Positions 44,069 through 52,934 of a stretch of 64,000 nucleotides of DNA are shown piece after piece. The position numbers and the translations under genes are program-made. Position 1 is the stretch's first letter, and each line of letters starts with the position of its first letter. The notes beneath the pieces were generated by a model. That model had not been told where the DNA came from. It saw only the letters and a list, made by a program, of their open reading frames with translations, and ran no database searches. Origin of the DNA: an uncultured Acidobacteriota bacterium (GTDB lineage: Bacteria; Acidobacteriota; Blastocatellia; RBC074); NCBI GenBank assembly GCA_902825875.1, contig CADECP010000033.1:1-64000 (forward strand), read 5' to 3'.

Positions 44069-45268
44069 ATGAAAGTCATCTGTCCAAAATGCCAGTTCGA
44101 GAATCAAGCTGATTCGACACGCGTAGTTTGTGCTCGCTGCGCGACCATCATCGAAGTCAAACAGGACTTGGGTGCCGGGCTGGAAGGAAACGGTAAACGC
44201 CAAACGGCGCGCTTGCCATTTGTGGGAAATGTCGGGAATAGCCAGCCGCTGAATAATCCGTTGACTCCTCCGCCGGCCAACACCGGACGCGATGTTTACG
44301 CGACGCGCATCGGCGATGATTTTGATGATGTGCTTGATATTCCGCGGCAAGCGCAACCTTCGTATCAGGCTGGCCCTGTCGGCCAGATGAATCAGCCGGG
44401 TAACGAACCGACAACCGCGTTTGAAGATGTATTCGCCATGCCGAATTACGACACTCCGCAAAGTTACGACTTTCCACCACAAGAGAAAAAACCTACTGCT
44501 CCAATGGAAGGCTTTCCCACCGGGCCAAACCGTCAGCGTGCAACTCAGGATTATGACGAAACGCCAGAACCGGAATTTATGGGCTGGCCGGTTTTGCCGG
44601 AAAATGCCGATTACGAAAACGATCAAGCTGGCGCAATGGCATCCAATCGCAGCGCGTTATTTATTCGTATCGGCTTGGGAGTATTGGTCTTCGGTTTGTT
44701 GAGTGTTGCCGCGTACTTTTTGCTTGGTAAAAAGATTGGCGAACGTCAGGCTGAATTCAACGAACGAGTTGCCAGCAGCAATGGAGAGGCCAACTCGACG
44801 TATCCGCCCGCGACATTGCCAAGCATTGAAAGCAAACCTGGCGAAACCAACCCGCCTGCCACGTCTGCATCTGCGGAACCTGTCAAACCACAGGATCAGA
44901 CCTCGGCTGTTGCCAACAACGCCAAACCCATTGATATAACTCCGGCGTCTGGAAAAACAGGGCATTCGCCGTCGCCGAAGCCTGCTCCTCAAACCGATCA
45001 ACCGGTTGCAGCGGCTCCAAGCAATGGCAATTTGACGATACAGGTCGCTTCGTTCAACGATCAAGCTCAGGCCAACGAACGTGTAAACTGGTTGCGGTCG
45101 AAAGGCGCGGAAGCTCGTGCAGTTAAAGTCGAAATTCCGGGCAAAGGAACCTGGTATCGAGTGCAAATCGGCGGTTTCAAATCTCGTGAAGAAGCCATCG
45201 GTTATGCCAATCAACTGAAATCCAAAAACGTTTTGCAAGATTTCATCGTGACGACTGTGGGCAAATAG
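44069..45268 (+). CDS. Zinc-ribbon, transmembrane SPOR-domain protein
   Basis: A 399-residue protein. The N-terminus has a zinc ribbon (CPKCQFENQADSTRVVCARC, 4-23). A Pro/Gln-rich disordered region leads to one transmembrane helix (LFIRIGLGVLVFGLLSVAAY near 198-217). A periplasmic low-complexity stretch follows, then a C-terminal SPOR domain (GNLTIQVASFNDQAQANERV to the end). SPOR domains bind denuded septal peptidoglycan, so a cell-division or envelope role is likely. GAGG precedes the ATG at 44069. Confidence 0.85.
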   Translation: MKVICPKCQFENQADSTRVVCARCATIIEVKQDLGAGLEGNGKRQTARLPFVGNVGNSQPLNNPLTPPPANTGRDVYATRIGDDFDDVLDIPRQAQPSYQAGPVGQMNQPGNEPTTAFEDVFAMPNYDTPQSYDFPPQEKKPTAPMEGFPTGPNRQRATQDYDETPEPEFMGWPVLPENADYENDQAGAMASNRSALFIRIGLGVLVFGLLSVAAYFLLGKKIGERQAEFNERVASSNGEANSTYPPATLPSIESKPGETNPPATSASAEPVKPQDQTSAVANNAKPIDITPASGKTGHSPSPKPAPQTDQPVAAAPSNGNLTIQVASFNDQAQANERVNWLRSKGAEARAVKVEIPGKGTWYRVQIGGFKSREEAIGYANQLKSKNVLQDFIVTTVGK

Positions 45269-45319
45269 TTCTGACGAAAGATTTCGCAGGCATTTTTCAG
45301 CAGCGGGAAGAGTGGCGCA

Positions 45320-46879
45320 TTGAAAACAGAGATCATAGGTTTGCACAACCAGCGATCCGCTCAACAACTCCGTGACAGCGCGGCTGGCAAGAACGCATCC
45401 GGTCACCAAAAAGACGCGGAAAAGGCGCAACTCTATTCAAAAATCGTCGAACGATTCGCCGTGCTGTTCGACAATCCTTCAGCGCGGCTTCGCTTCCTGA
45501 ACAACACTCTGGCCAAACAGCAGGAACATCAGGTTCAACTTCGCCAATCGCTTCAACGGTTTCGCTTCATCGAACGAACTCCGGTTTACGACTGGCTGAT
45601 CGAAGCGCGTTTTTATGCAACCGTCATCGAAGAGTTGAAAGCGATTGCGCCTGCCCTCTCGCCTCAAAATCAACGGAAGATCGAAACTCTCCAAATTCCT
45701 TTTTCGGCTCGTGCTTTCAACTTTCTCAACCAGACACGGCAGGCCGCTTATGCGTTGGTTGTCGTATTTGCAGCGTTGACGCTTTTCGGGGTTTATTCGC
45801 TGGTGAGTTGGTCGGCGCGCGGCGTGAATTCGTATCTGGCCACCAAGTATAAAAGCGGAAAGGCTCCGATCATCGTCGCTCAGGCCGGTCAAACTCCAAA
45901 CGATTTCGCCGCGACGACTGCCAAATACCTTCCTGATTTCCAGCCGGAAAAAGTCTGGCTGGTCGAACGCACCAGCGAATTTGAACGGTACAGCAACGGT
46001 TGCCGCATTTTAACGGCATATCAAACCGACAATCATCCACGAGCTTATTACCTGATTCCGCGAGGTTCCGAAGTCGAAGGAACCGAGTTGCGCCACGACA
46101 TAGTCGGCATTGTTTATCACACGAACGAAGGTGATATGGCGCAATTTTCCAGCGATAACAACGATTCGATTCTGAAAAACTCAAAAGGCGCGTTGAATTA
46201 CATTCGCGACATCAAAGCTTATAACTACATGATTGACCGGTATGGTGAGATTTATCGCGTGGTGCGCGACGATCATGCCGCTCACCACGCCGGAAATTCG
46301 ATCTGGGCAGATGGCAAATACAACTATGTTGGTTTGAACGAAAGCTTTTTGGGCGTCTGTTTCGAGTCACGATTCAACAGCGAATCACTCCAGGATACGA
46401 TCACCGAAGCGCAAATCACTGCCGGGCGCGCCCTGACCAATGTGTTGCGAAGCAAGTACAACATTGATGACGTCAACTGCACGACTCACGGATTGGTGTC
46501 GGTCAACCCGGACAAAATGCTGATCGCGTTTCATCACGACTGGGTGAGCAATTTCCCGTTTGAAGCGATGGGATTGTCAGACAAATACAAAGTCTCGCCG
46601 CCCAATATGGTGGATTACGGTTTCACCTACGACGACGAAATCTTGGAAAAGCTCCACCGTACGCTCTGGCCAGGAGCAATTTCCGCTGAAGACGAGTTCA
46701 ACAAACGAGTGGAAAAGTCGCGCGCCAACATTGATGTTCTCAGAAGAAAGCTGCGCGATCGGTATCTGGCTCAACTGGAAAAAGCCCGCAAATTACGGCT
46801 TGATGCAAACGGAAAAACAGTTCTTGCATCACAGGCGTCCGGTTCGACGGATTCCGCCGAAACCGGCAACCACAATTGA
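45320..46879 (+). CDS. Membrane-anchored N-acetylmuramoyl-L-alanine amidase (Amidase_2)
   Basis: A 519-residue protein beginning with TTG at 45320 (GGGAAGAG upstream). An N-terminal helical region of about 130 residues is followed by a transmembrane helix ([20 protein letters not shown]). An Amidase_2 domain follows, with likely Zn ligands in [16 protein letters not shown] and [12 protein letters not shown] coiled-coil C-terminus ends the protein. It would cleave the amide between MurNAc and L-Ala in peptidoglycan. The preceding SPOR-domain gene supports a division or wall-remodelling role. Confidence 0.82.
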   Translation: MKTEIIGLHNQRSAQQLRDSAAGKNASGHQKDAEKAQLYSKIVERFAVLFDNPSARLRFLNNTLAKQQEHQVQLRQSLQRFRFIERTPVYDWLIEARFYATVIEELKAIAPALSPQNQRKIETLQIPFSARAFNFLNQTRQAAYALVVVFAALTLFGVYSLVSWSARGVNSYLATKYKSGKAPIIVAQAGQTPNDFAATTAKYLPDFQPEKVWLVERTSEFERYSNGCRILTAYQTDNHPRAYYLIPRGSEVEGTELRHDIVGIVYHTNEGDMAQFSSDNNDSILKNSKGALNYIRDIKAYNYMIDRYGEIYRVVRDDHAAHHAGNSIWADGKYNYVGLNESFLGVCFESRFNSESLQDTITEAQITAGRALTNVLRSKYNIDDVNCTTHGLVSVNPDKMLIAFHHDWVSNFPFEAMGLSDKYKVSPPNMVDYGFTYDDEILEKLHRTLWPGAISAEDEFNKRVEKSRANIDVLRRKLRDRYLAQLEKARKLRLDANGKTVLASQASGSTDSAETGNHN

Positions 46880-47063
46880 AAACCTATCCGGCGAGCACTC
46901 ATACGCTTGCCGACAAATTTCAACGGCCACGAATTTGATTTGAAGCCCTCGCCCCCATTGGATCGTGTGTTTCCAAATCGTTCGTGGTTACTGATTTTCA
47001 GGAGGCCGTTACTGGCCGCTTCTGGCAATAAATCACACAACTAACTTAAGTACCGGAGGAAAA

Positions 47064-48092
47064 ATGGCTGAAGAGAAAAAAGACCATACAGGTGAAACTG
47101 CTGAGGGTGATGTCACAGCATTGGGATTGGATGTCGGCACCAGCCGCATCGTCATGGCTGGCGGCGCAAGCGGCCACAAAGCGCAAACGCAACTCAACGC
47201 TTTTGTCGGAGTCCCTTACTCCAAAATGACTGAAGCCATCTTGCAGCAAAACAAGATGGTGTATCACCGCAACGGCAAAGAGCTTTACGTTTTCGGCACT
47301 GATTCGGAGCGATTTGCCAGCTTTTTCAACGCTGTTCCTCGCCGACCGATGCAACACGGCGTGCTGAATCCTCAAGAACCGATGGGGCAGCAAATCATCC
47401 AGGCAATCATCGAATCCATCGTGCCGCGCGCCAAGAAAAACGAATTGCTGTGTTTCAGCGTGCCTGGCAAAGGCGATGGCGCTGACACCAACCTGGTTTA
47501 CCACGAAGCGATTTTGAAAAACTTCCTGCAATCGTTGGGTTACGAAGCCAAAGCCATCAACGAAGGTCTGGCCGTTGTCTTCGCTGAATTGCAGAACGAA
47601 AACTTCACGGGCATTGGCATCAGTTGTGGCGGCGGCATGTGCAATGTCTGCGTCGCGTTTTTGTCTGTTCCGATGTTGACGTTCAGCATTCCGATTGCGG
47701 GCGATTACATTGATTCCAGCGTCGCGTCAGTTGTTGACGAAACCGTCACGCGCGTTCGCCTCATCAAGGAAGAATCCCTCGACCTGTCGCGCCAGCCAAA
47801 AGACAAAGTCACCAGCGCGCTGCACATTTACTACGAAGAAGTCATCAATTCGTTGGTCAGCAAATTGCGCGACGAATTTGAAAACTCGCGCCAATTGCCG
47901 AAGCTTGATCGCCCGATGCCAATCGTGCTTTCCGGCGGCACGGCCCGCCCGCGAGGCTTCCTGCAGAAGTTTGAAGCAGCGGTAAAAAACGGCGGCTTCC
48001 CGTTCCAAATTTCCGACGTGCGAATGGCCAGCGATCCGATGACCGCCACCGCTCGCGGCTGTTACATCGCGGCAATGTCTGAAATTCGATAA
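47064..48092 (+). CDS. Divergent actin-like (MreB/FtsA-type) protein
   Basis: A 342-residue protein. The phosphate-1 loop LGLDVGTSRIVMAGG at 18-32 has the actin-superfamily Asp-x-Gly-Thr. The phosphate-2 region reads GIGISCGGGMCNVCV, where MreB/FtsA families have DIGGGTT, so the usual Asp is changed. The adenosine loop is VLSGGTARPRG. It ends in ATARGCYIAA. It is clearly an actin-fold protein but not a standard MreB, FtsA, ParM or MamK. It follows a wall amidase, so a role in morphology is possible. Confidence 0.75.
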   Translation: MAEEKKDHTGETAEGDVTALGLDVGTSRIVMAGGASGHKAQTQLNAFVGVPYSKMTEAILQQNKMVYHRNGKELYVFGTDSERFASFFNAVPRRPMQHGVLNPQEPMGQQIIQAIIESIVPRAKKNELLCFSVPGKGDGADTNLVYHEAILKNFLQSLGYEAKAINEGLAVVFAELQNENFTGIGISCGGGMCNVCVAFLSVPMLTFSIPIAGDYIDSSVASVVDETVTRVRLIKEESLDLSRQPKDKVTSALHIYYEEVINSLVSKLRDEFENSRQLPKLDRPMPIVLSGGTARPRGFLQKFEAAVKNGGFPFQISDVRMASDPMTATARGCYIAAMSEIR

Positions 48093-48103
48093 TCCGATTA
48101 CTG

Positions 48104-48162
48104 TACCGTGCGCGTGAGCAAGCGGTGAATTCTTAAATCCACCGCTTACTTACGTGCGCGGT
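48104..48162 (+). terminator. Long G-U-rich hairpin after the actin-like gene
   Basis: ACCGTGCGCGTGAGCAAGCG (48104-48123, stem to 48126) pairs with the segment 48140-48162 allowing G-U pairs, with a 13-base A/T loop. No T-run follows directly. It could terminate or attenuate transcription before the acyl-CoA synthetase gene. Confidence 0.55.
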
Positions 48163-48231
48163 TCCGCAACCAAAGGGCAAAGTTAGTTCCGCTGGCTTTG
48201 TCCTTTTTATCGTTCCAAGAGGCTCTCAAAA

Positions 48232-49872
48232 ATGAACTCCCCGCCTTACCGTGATGCCACCGTCGGCGCGCTGCTCACGCGCCTGGCCGAATCTATTCCC
48301 GACAACGAAGCTCTGGTGTACGCCGACCGCAATTTGCGCTTCACCTTCGCCGAACTCGAAGTCGAAGCGCGGTTGATTGCTCGTGGTTTGATGGCTTGTG
48401 GAGTAGAGCGCGGCGAGCGAGTCGCGTTGTGGGCGACGAACGTTCCCGAATGGATTGTGCTGCAATTCGCGTTGGCCAAAATTGGGGCCATTCTGGTGAC
48501 GGTCAACACCAGTTTGCGCGCTCATGAAATGGAGTATCTGCTGCGCCAAAGCGAAGCTGCCACAGTCATCGCCATCAGCGGATTCAAGGATGTGGATTAC
48601 GTCAATGTGCTTCGCGACATCGGCGCAGTCGGCGGTGACAAGCTGCCGAATTTGAAACGCGCGATCTTCATTCGTCGCGGGGATGAACAATGTCCCGAAG
48701 ACCTGATGCCTTACGAGGCTTTGCGCGAAAAAGCCGCCGAAGTCAGCGATGCCGAACTTAACGCGCGCGAAGCCTTAGTCGGCGTGGACGATGTCATCAA
48801 CATGCAATACACCTCTGGCACGACTGGCTTTCCAAAAGGCGTCATGCTCAGCAGCCGCAACATCGTCAACAATGCTTACTGGATGGCGCAAGGCTTGGGC
48901 TATTCGCCCGAAGATCGTTTGTGTTTGTGCGTGCCGCTGTTTCATTGCTTCGGCTGCGTGATCGGAGTGCTGGGCGCGTACACGCACGGAGTCTGTTTAT
49001 GCCCGATTGAGTTTTTCGACGCGCGCAAAGTTCTGGAAACTGTCGAAGCCGAACGCTGCACATCGCTTTACGGAGTGCCGACGATGTTTCTGGCTGAAAT
49101 GGAAGACCCGGAATTTTCACGCTTCAATTTGTCCAGCTTGCGAACCGGTGTAATGGCTGGCGCGCTCTGTCCCGAAGCATTGATGAAGCGCGCCATCGCC
49201 GAAATGAACTTGCGCGAAATCACAATCATTTACGGCCTGACCGAAGCTTCGCCGGGAATCACGCAAACTCGCCGCGACGACACGCTGCAACATCGCACAC
49301 AAACCGTCGGCGAAGTTCTGCCCGAAATGGAAGTGAAGATCATTGATCCGGCGTCCGGCGAAACGCTGGCCGCGAATCAGCACGGCGAATTGTGCGTGCG
49401 CGGTTACAACGTCATGCTCGGTTATTACAACAACGCTGAAGCTACGGCCAAAGCGATTGACGCCGATGGCTGGCTGAGGACCGGCGATCAAGCGACGCTG
49501 GACGACGAAGGTTATGTCCGCATCACTGGCCGCATCAAAGACCTCATCATTCGCGGAGGCGAAAACATCTCGCCCAAAGAAATCGAAGATCATCTGCGCC
49601 AACATCCGGCCGTTTCGGACGTTTATGTTTACGCCATCAAAAGCGAATTTTTCGGCGAAGAAGTAGGCGCGGCGGTGAAGTTAAAAGCCGGCGAAGCTGC
49701 GACCGAAGAAGAACTGAAATCTTTTTGCCAAAACCAACTCGCGCGATTCAAGATTCCGCGTTACTGGCGTTTCGTCACGGATTTTCCTATGACGGCTTCC
49801 GGCAAGATTCAGAAGTTCAAGTTGCGCGAAACACACGAAGAAGAACTGTCGGTACAGAACCGGGAGCGGTAG
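48232..49872 (+). CDS. AMP-binding acyl-CoA synthetase
   Basis: A 546-residue ANL-family enzyme. The AMP-binding P-loop-like motif is [15 protein letters not shown], and further motifs are [31 protein letters not shown] and [15 protein letters not shown]; a Lys near the end in [13 protein letters not shown] is the adenylation lysine. It activates a carboxylic acid, probably fatty, to acyl-CoA. The last residues (LSVQNRER) come from repeat family C, which supplies the stop. A thioesterase follows. Confidence 0.94.
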   Translation: MNSPPYRDATVGALLTRLAESIPDNEALVYADRNLRFTFAELEVEARLIARGLMACGVERGERVALWATNVPEWIVLQFALAKIGAILVTVNTSLRAHEMEYLLRQSEAATVIAISGFKDVDYVNVLRDIGAVGGDKLPNLKRAIFIRRGDEQCPEDLMPYEALREKAAEVSDAELNAREALVGVDDVINMQYTSGTTGFPKGVMLSSRNIVNNAYWMAQGLGYSPEDRLCLCVPLFHCFGCVIGVLGAYTHGVCLCPIEFFDARKVLETVEAERCTSLYGVPTMFLAEMEDPEFSRFNLSSLRTGVMAGALCPEALMKRAIAEMNLREITIIYGLTEASPGITQTRRDDTLQHRTQTVGEVLPEMEVKIIDPASGETLAANQHGELCVRGYNVMLGYYNNAEATAKAIDADGWLRTGDQATLDDEGYVRITGRIKDLIIRGGENISPKEIEDHLRQHPAVSDVYVYAIKSEFFGEEVGAAVKLKAGEAATEEELKSFCQNQLARFKIPRYWRFVTDFPMTASGKIQKFKLRETHEEELSVQNRER

Positions 49873-49939
49873 CGACCGGGCGCTTCGGGGTGCGCGCATT
49901 TCAAAACCAACCAGTCGCTACGGCTTCTGGTTCCGTACC
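49851..49939. repeat. Inverted repeat family C, copy 3
   Basis: Left arm 49851-49879 (GGTACAGAACCGGGAGCGGT, then AGCGACCGG) and right arm 49911-49939 (CCAGTCGCTACGGCTTCTGG, then TTCCGTACC). It overlaps the last codons of the acyl-CoA synthetase and ends eight bases before the thioesterase start. Confidence 0.9.
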
Positions 49940-49946
49940 AAACACA

Positions 49947-50378
49947 ATGACAAGCTCACCAATCACACGCGATCAATTCAAATACTGGAAAGCCATCGAA
50001 GTCCGCTGGGGAGACATGGATGCTCAAGGTCACGTCAACAACACTGTGTATTTCGTTTACTGCGAATCGGCGCGCGTCGAGTTGCTGCGGAAGATTGGCT
50101 ACAAAGGCAAACAGGTGGGGCTGGCCGAAGGCCCGTCGCTGGTTCACGCTTCCTGCGATTTCAAACGGCAGGTGATTTACCCGGCGAAACTTGATGTGGG
50201 CTTGCGCGTAGACCGAATCAGTCAGCGCAGCTTCAAGATCGTTTACGGAATCTTCTTTCACGGAACCGACGATCTTGCCGCCACCGCCACCAGCATCAAC
50301 GCTTGGGCGAATTACGCCGAAAGCCGTTCAGTCGAATTGCCGAAAGATATTCAGTCGGCGCTGGCTGAATATCAATAA
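49947..50378 (+). CDS. Acyl-CoA thioesterase (hot-dog fold)
   Basis: A 143-residue protein of the 4HBT type: VRWGDMDAQGHVNNTVYFVY contains the catalytic Asp region, and FDFK-like DFKRQVIYPAKLDVGLRV follows. It hydrolyses acyl-CoA; the acyl chain is unknown. I chose the ATG at 49947; a longer frame runs upstream only through repeat C. It is probably co-transcribed with the acyl-CoA synthetase. Confidence 0.9.
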   Translation: MTSSPITRDQFKYWKAIEVRWGDMDAQGHVNNTVYFVYCESARVELLRKIGYKGKQVGLAEGPSLVHASCDFKRQVIYPAKLDVGLRVDRISQRSFKIVYGIFFHGTDDLAATATSINAWANYAESRSVELPKDIQSALAEYQ

Positions 50379-50394
50379 CTCTCACCTTCTGGCG

Positions 50395-51297
50395 TCAGTT
50401 TTTCAATCGAAATGCCATCGAAACCCATTCGCCATCAGGTTTCGATTCAATCAATTCAAACTGTTGTTCGGTCAACGCCGTCGTCACGTCAGCGCCTTGT
50501 TCGCGCAAGATGCCGGAGACGATCAAAATGCCTTGCGGCTTCATCGCCGCAGGGAAGTCAGTGGCCAGCGGAATAATTACGTCAGCAGTTAAGTTCGCCA
50601 GCACGACATCAAATTCCTGATCGGCGTAGCAGCTGAGTTTGTTGACTTCGATTTCAATGTCGTCGGCGACCTGATTGATTTCAGCGTTTTCGCGGGCGAC
50701 TTCGATGGCTTCGGGGTCTACGTCAAAGGCTGTAACACGCGAACCTGGGTGAAGCTTTATCGCTGCAATTGCCAGAATGCCTGTGCCCGTGCCGACATCA
50801 AGCAACGACGCAGATTCGGTTTCCAATGGCCAGAAATGTTCCAGCAGTTCCAGACAGCCGCGTGTGGTTTCGTGAGTGCCTGTGCCAAAAGCCATGCCAG
50901 GATCAATTTGAATGACGATTCTGCCAGCCGCATCGGTAAGCTGGGGGACTTGATCAAGTTTCCACGATGGCGCAATCACCAATCGCCGACCGATCAACAA
51001 TGGCTCCCAGCCTTTTTTCCATTCGGACATCCAGTCCTGATCGGCGATGGTGCTGGCTTCGATTCGGCGAAGCGCCAATTTAGTCAGGTTTAGCAGTTTC
51101 AAGTTGTTCAGAATGTTCTGCCGCAGTGTTTCCACGTCGGGCGCGGCATCGAAATACGCGCGCAGTGTGACGAAGTCAGCGGCGTCTTCTGAAACTTCAA
51201 GCCCTGTGGTGTTCATTGCCCACAGTTGCGTGGTTGCGGCGGTTTCGCCTACGCGAGCGATTTCGACTTCAACAGCGTACCAAAGCTTCATGTTCAT
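50395..51297 (-). CDS. prmA: Ribosomal protein L11 methyltransferase
   Basis: A 300-residue protein. The N-terminal substrate domain (1-90) is followed by a SAM methyltransferase with the PrmA stretch PGMAFGTGTHETTRGCLELL, motif I LLDVGTGTGILAIAA and the active-site-adjacent VLANLTADVI. It trimethylates ribosomal protein L11. A broken copy of its C-terminal part lies at 31950-32163. It is transcribed after era. Confidence 0.95.
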   Translation of the reverse strand: MNMKLWYAVEVEIARVGETAATTQLWAMNTTGLEVSEDAADFVTLRAYFDAAPDVETLRQNILNNLKLLNLTKLALRRIEASTIADQDWMSEWKKGWEPLLIGRRLVIAPSWKLDQVPQLTDAAGRIVIQIDPGMAFGTGTHETTRGCLELLEHFWPLETESASLLDVGTGTGILAIAAIKLHPGSRVTAFDVDPEAIEVARENAEINQVADDIEIEVNKLSCYADQEFDVVLANLTADVIIPLATDFPAAMKPQGILIVSGILREQGADVTTALTEQQFELIESKPDGEWVSMAFRLKN

Positions 51298-51330
51298 CAG
51301 GTGATAGGTTGCAGGTGTCAGATGACAGGT

Positions 51331-52233
51331 TTAACTGTGTTCTTCGATTCCAAGTTCATCCAACGTGCGCGGATCGTTGCGCCAGTCGCCTTGGACGCGA
51401 ACGAAAAGGTTCAAGCGAACGTGGCGGTCGAGCAGTTTTTCAATGTCGTGGCGCGCGCGTGTGCCGATCTGTTTCAGCATCTGGCCTCCGCGACCGATGA
51501 TGATCGGTTTTTGCGAATCGCGTTCGACGTAAATCACGCAATGGATTTCCGCGCCGTTGTCGGTTTCCGTCCACATTTCGGTGCGCACGGCGGTGGAGTA
51601 GGGAAGTTCCTGCTCAGTCATTTCCAGGATTTTTTCGCGGACGAGTTCGGCGACGATGTTGCGTTCGATTTGATCGGTGAAAACATCAGCATCTTCGTAC
51701 AGAGCTTCACCTTCGGGCAGGTGCTCAAGCAGCTTACTCACCAGCAAGTCGTGGTTTTCGCCTTTCAGCGCCGACAGCGGAATGATTTCGGCAAAATCGT
51801 ATTCCTGACTGTAGTGTTGAATCATTGGCAGCAACGCCGCTTTGTCTTCCATTCGGTCAATTTTGTTCAGAATCAGAAAGGTCTTTTTGCCTGCCTGTTT
51901 GACCAGATCGAGCGTGTATTTGTCGCCGGAACCGAAGCTGGTTGTGGCATCGCGCATCAGCACGACAATGTCCACTTGCATCAACGCATCTGTGACGTAT
52001 TGCATCATCCGGCGATTCAAGGCGTAACCCGGTTTGTGAATGCCCGGCGTGTCCACAAAGACAATCTGGCCTTCGGGGCGGGTGATGATGCCTTTGATGC
52101 GCGTGCGAGTGGTTTGCGGTTTGGCTGAAACAGCGGCGATATGTTCGCCGATCAGCGAATTGAGCAGCGTGGATTTGCCAGCGTTTGGACGACCAATCAA
52201 AGCGACCAAGCCGGATTTGTGATTTTCAGTCAT
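51331..52233 (-). CDS. era: GTPase Era
   Basis: A 300-residue protein. GTPase domain: GRPNAGKST (14-22), TTRTRIKGI, DTPGIHKPG, NKID. The C-terminal KH domain follows, with the typical RDSQKPIIIGRGGQMLKQIG. It binds the 3' end of 16S rRNA in 30S assembly. The ATG at 52233 overlaps the stop of the PIN gene by four bases; a TTG at 52242 is less likely. Confidence 0.96.
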   Translation of the reverse strand: MTENHKSGLVALIGRPNAGKSTLLNSLIGEHIAAVSAKPQTTRTRIKGIITRPEGQIVFVDTPGIHKPGYALNRRMMQYVTDALMQVDIVVLMRDATTSFGSGDKYTLDLVKQAGKKTFLILNKIDRMEDKAALLPMIQHYSQEYDFAEIIPLSALKGENHDLLVSKLLEHLPEGEALYEDADVFTDQIERNIVAELVREKILEMTEQELPYSTAVRTEMWTETDNGAEIHCVIYVERDSQKPIIIGRGGQMLKQIGTRARHDIEKLLDRHVRLNLFVRVQGDWRNDPRTLDELGIEEHS

Positions 52234-52631
52234 AGTTCCCAATCTTCGATTTGCAGGTTGGCGACGCGCGAAAACTCGCGGGTGTTGTGAGTCACAAGTG
52301 TCAGGTTATTGGCCAAAGCAATGGACGCAATCATCAAATCGTTCGGGCCAATTGATTGGCCGAGTTTGGCCAATCGCGCTCTTTCCTGGCCATAAAAATC
52401 GGCGGCCAGATCGTCAAATGGAAGGGAAACAAATTGAGTGAGGAATCTTTGCCTTAAAGCGACTGCCTGAGAGGTGTAGTTGCCCTTAAACGTGCCATAA
52501 ATGATTTCGGCTTTGACGACTGAGCACAGCCTAATTTGTGTCGGCGGAATGATTTGAAGCTTTTGCCGTATTTTGACTGAGCGCCCAGCAAGATGAGCGA
52601 TACAAACATTGGTGTCCAACAGATAAGTCAT
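52230..52631 (-). CDS. VapC-like PIN-domain toxin
   Basis: A 133-residue protein: MTYLLDTNVCIAHLAGRS (first Asp of the PIN site), CSVVKAEIIYG, IGPNDLMIASIALANNLTLV and THNTREFSRV. It is a VapC-type RNase by pattern. The preceding antitoxin gene overlaps it by four bases (ATGA), and its stop overlaps the era start. This toxin-antitoxin module has therefore been inserted in a housekeeping operon. Confidence 0.9.
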   Translation of the reverse strand: MTYLLDTNVCIAHLAGRSVKIRQKLQIIPPTQIRLCSVVKAEIIYGTFKGNYTSQAVALRQRFLTQFVSLPFDDLAADFYGQERARLAKLGQSIGPNDLMIASIALANNLTLVTHNTREFSRVANLQIEDWEL

Positions 52632-52879
52632 GGCAACTCTTCCCGTGTTTCGTAATCGCCTTCGGAATCAATTTCAGGAAAGTCTGGTAAACAGCCAAAG
52701 GTTGCTTCAAAAAATCCCGGCGGCCATCCCAGTTCTTCCGGCGACTTGGGCGCGCCGTTTTTTGACGTCTCTTCCAGAGCCAGTGTGACTTTAACGTCTA
52801 CGTCTTTCAGCGCGACGGGGACTTGCAGGCGCAGAATGCCATCCTGGCCGATATGAGATTGCAGAGTGATGCTTTGCAT
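52628..52879 (-). CDS. VapB-like antitoxin
   Basis: An 83-residue protein. The N-terminal half (ITLQSHIGQDGILRLQVPVA) is a beta-rich segment often seen in small antitoxins, and the C-terminus holds SPEELGWPPGFFEATFGCLP, the toxin-wrapping segment, followed by an acidic tail. The ATG at 52879 is preferred over an upstream start because upstream codons look unrelated. Pairs with the downstream VapC-like gene. Confidence 0.85.
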   Translation of the reverse strand: MQSITLQSHIGQDGILRLQVPVALKDVDVKVTLALEETSKNGAPKSPEELGWPPGFFEATFGCLPDFPEIDSEGDYETREELP

Positions 52880-52934
52880 ATTCGTTTTCCTCCCGGTTGT
52901 GTGGGAACGCCATTGTAATGCAACTCGGTGGATT

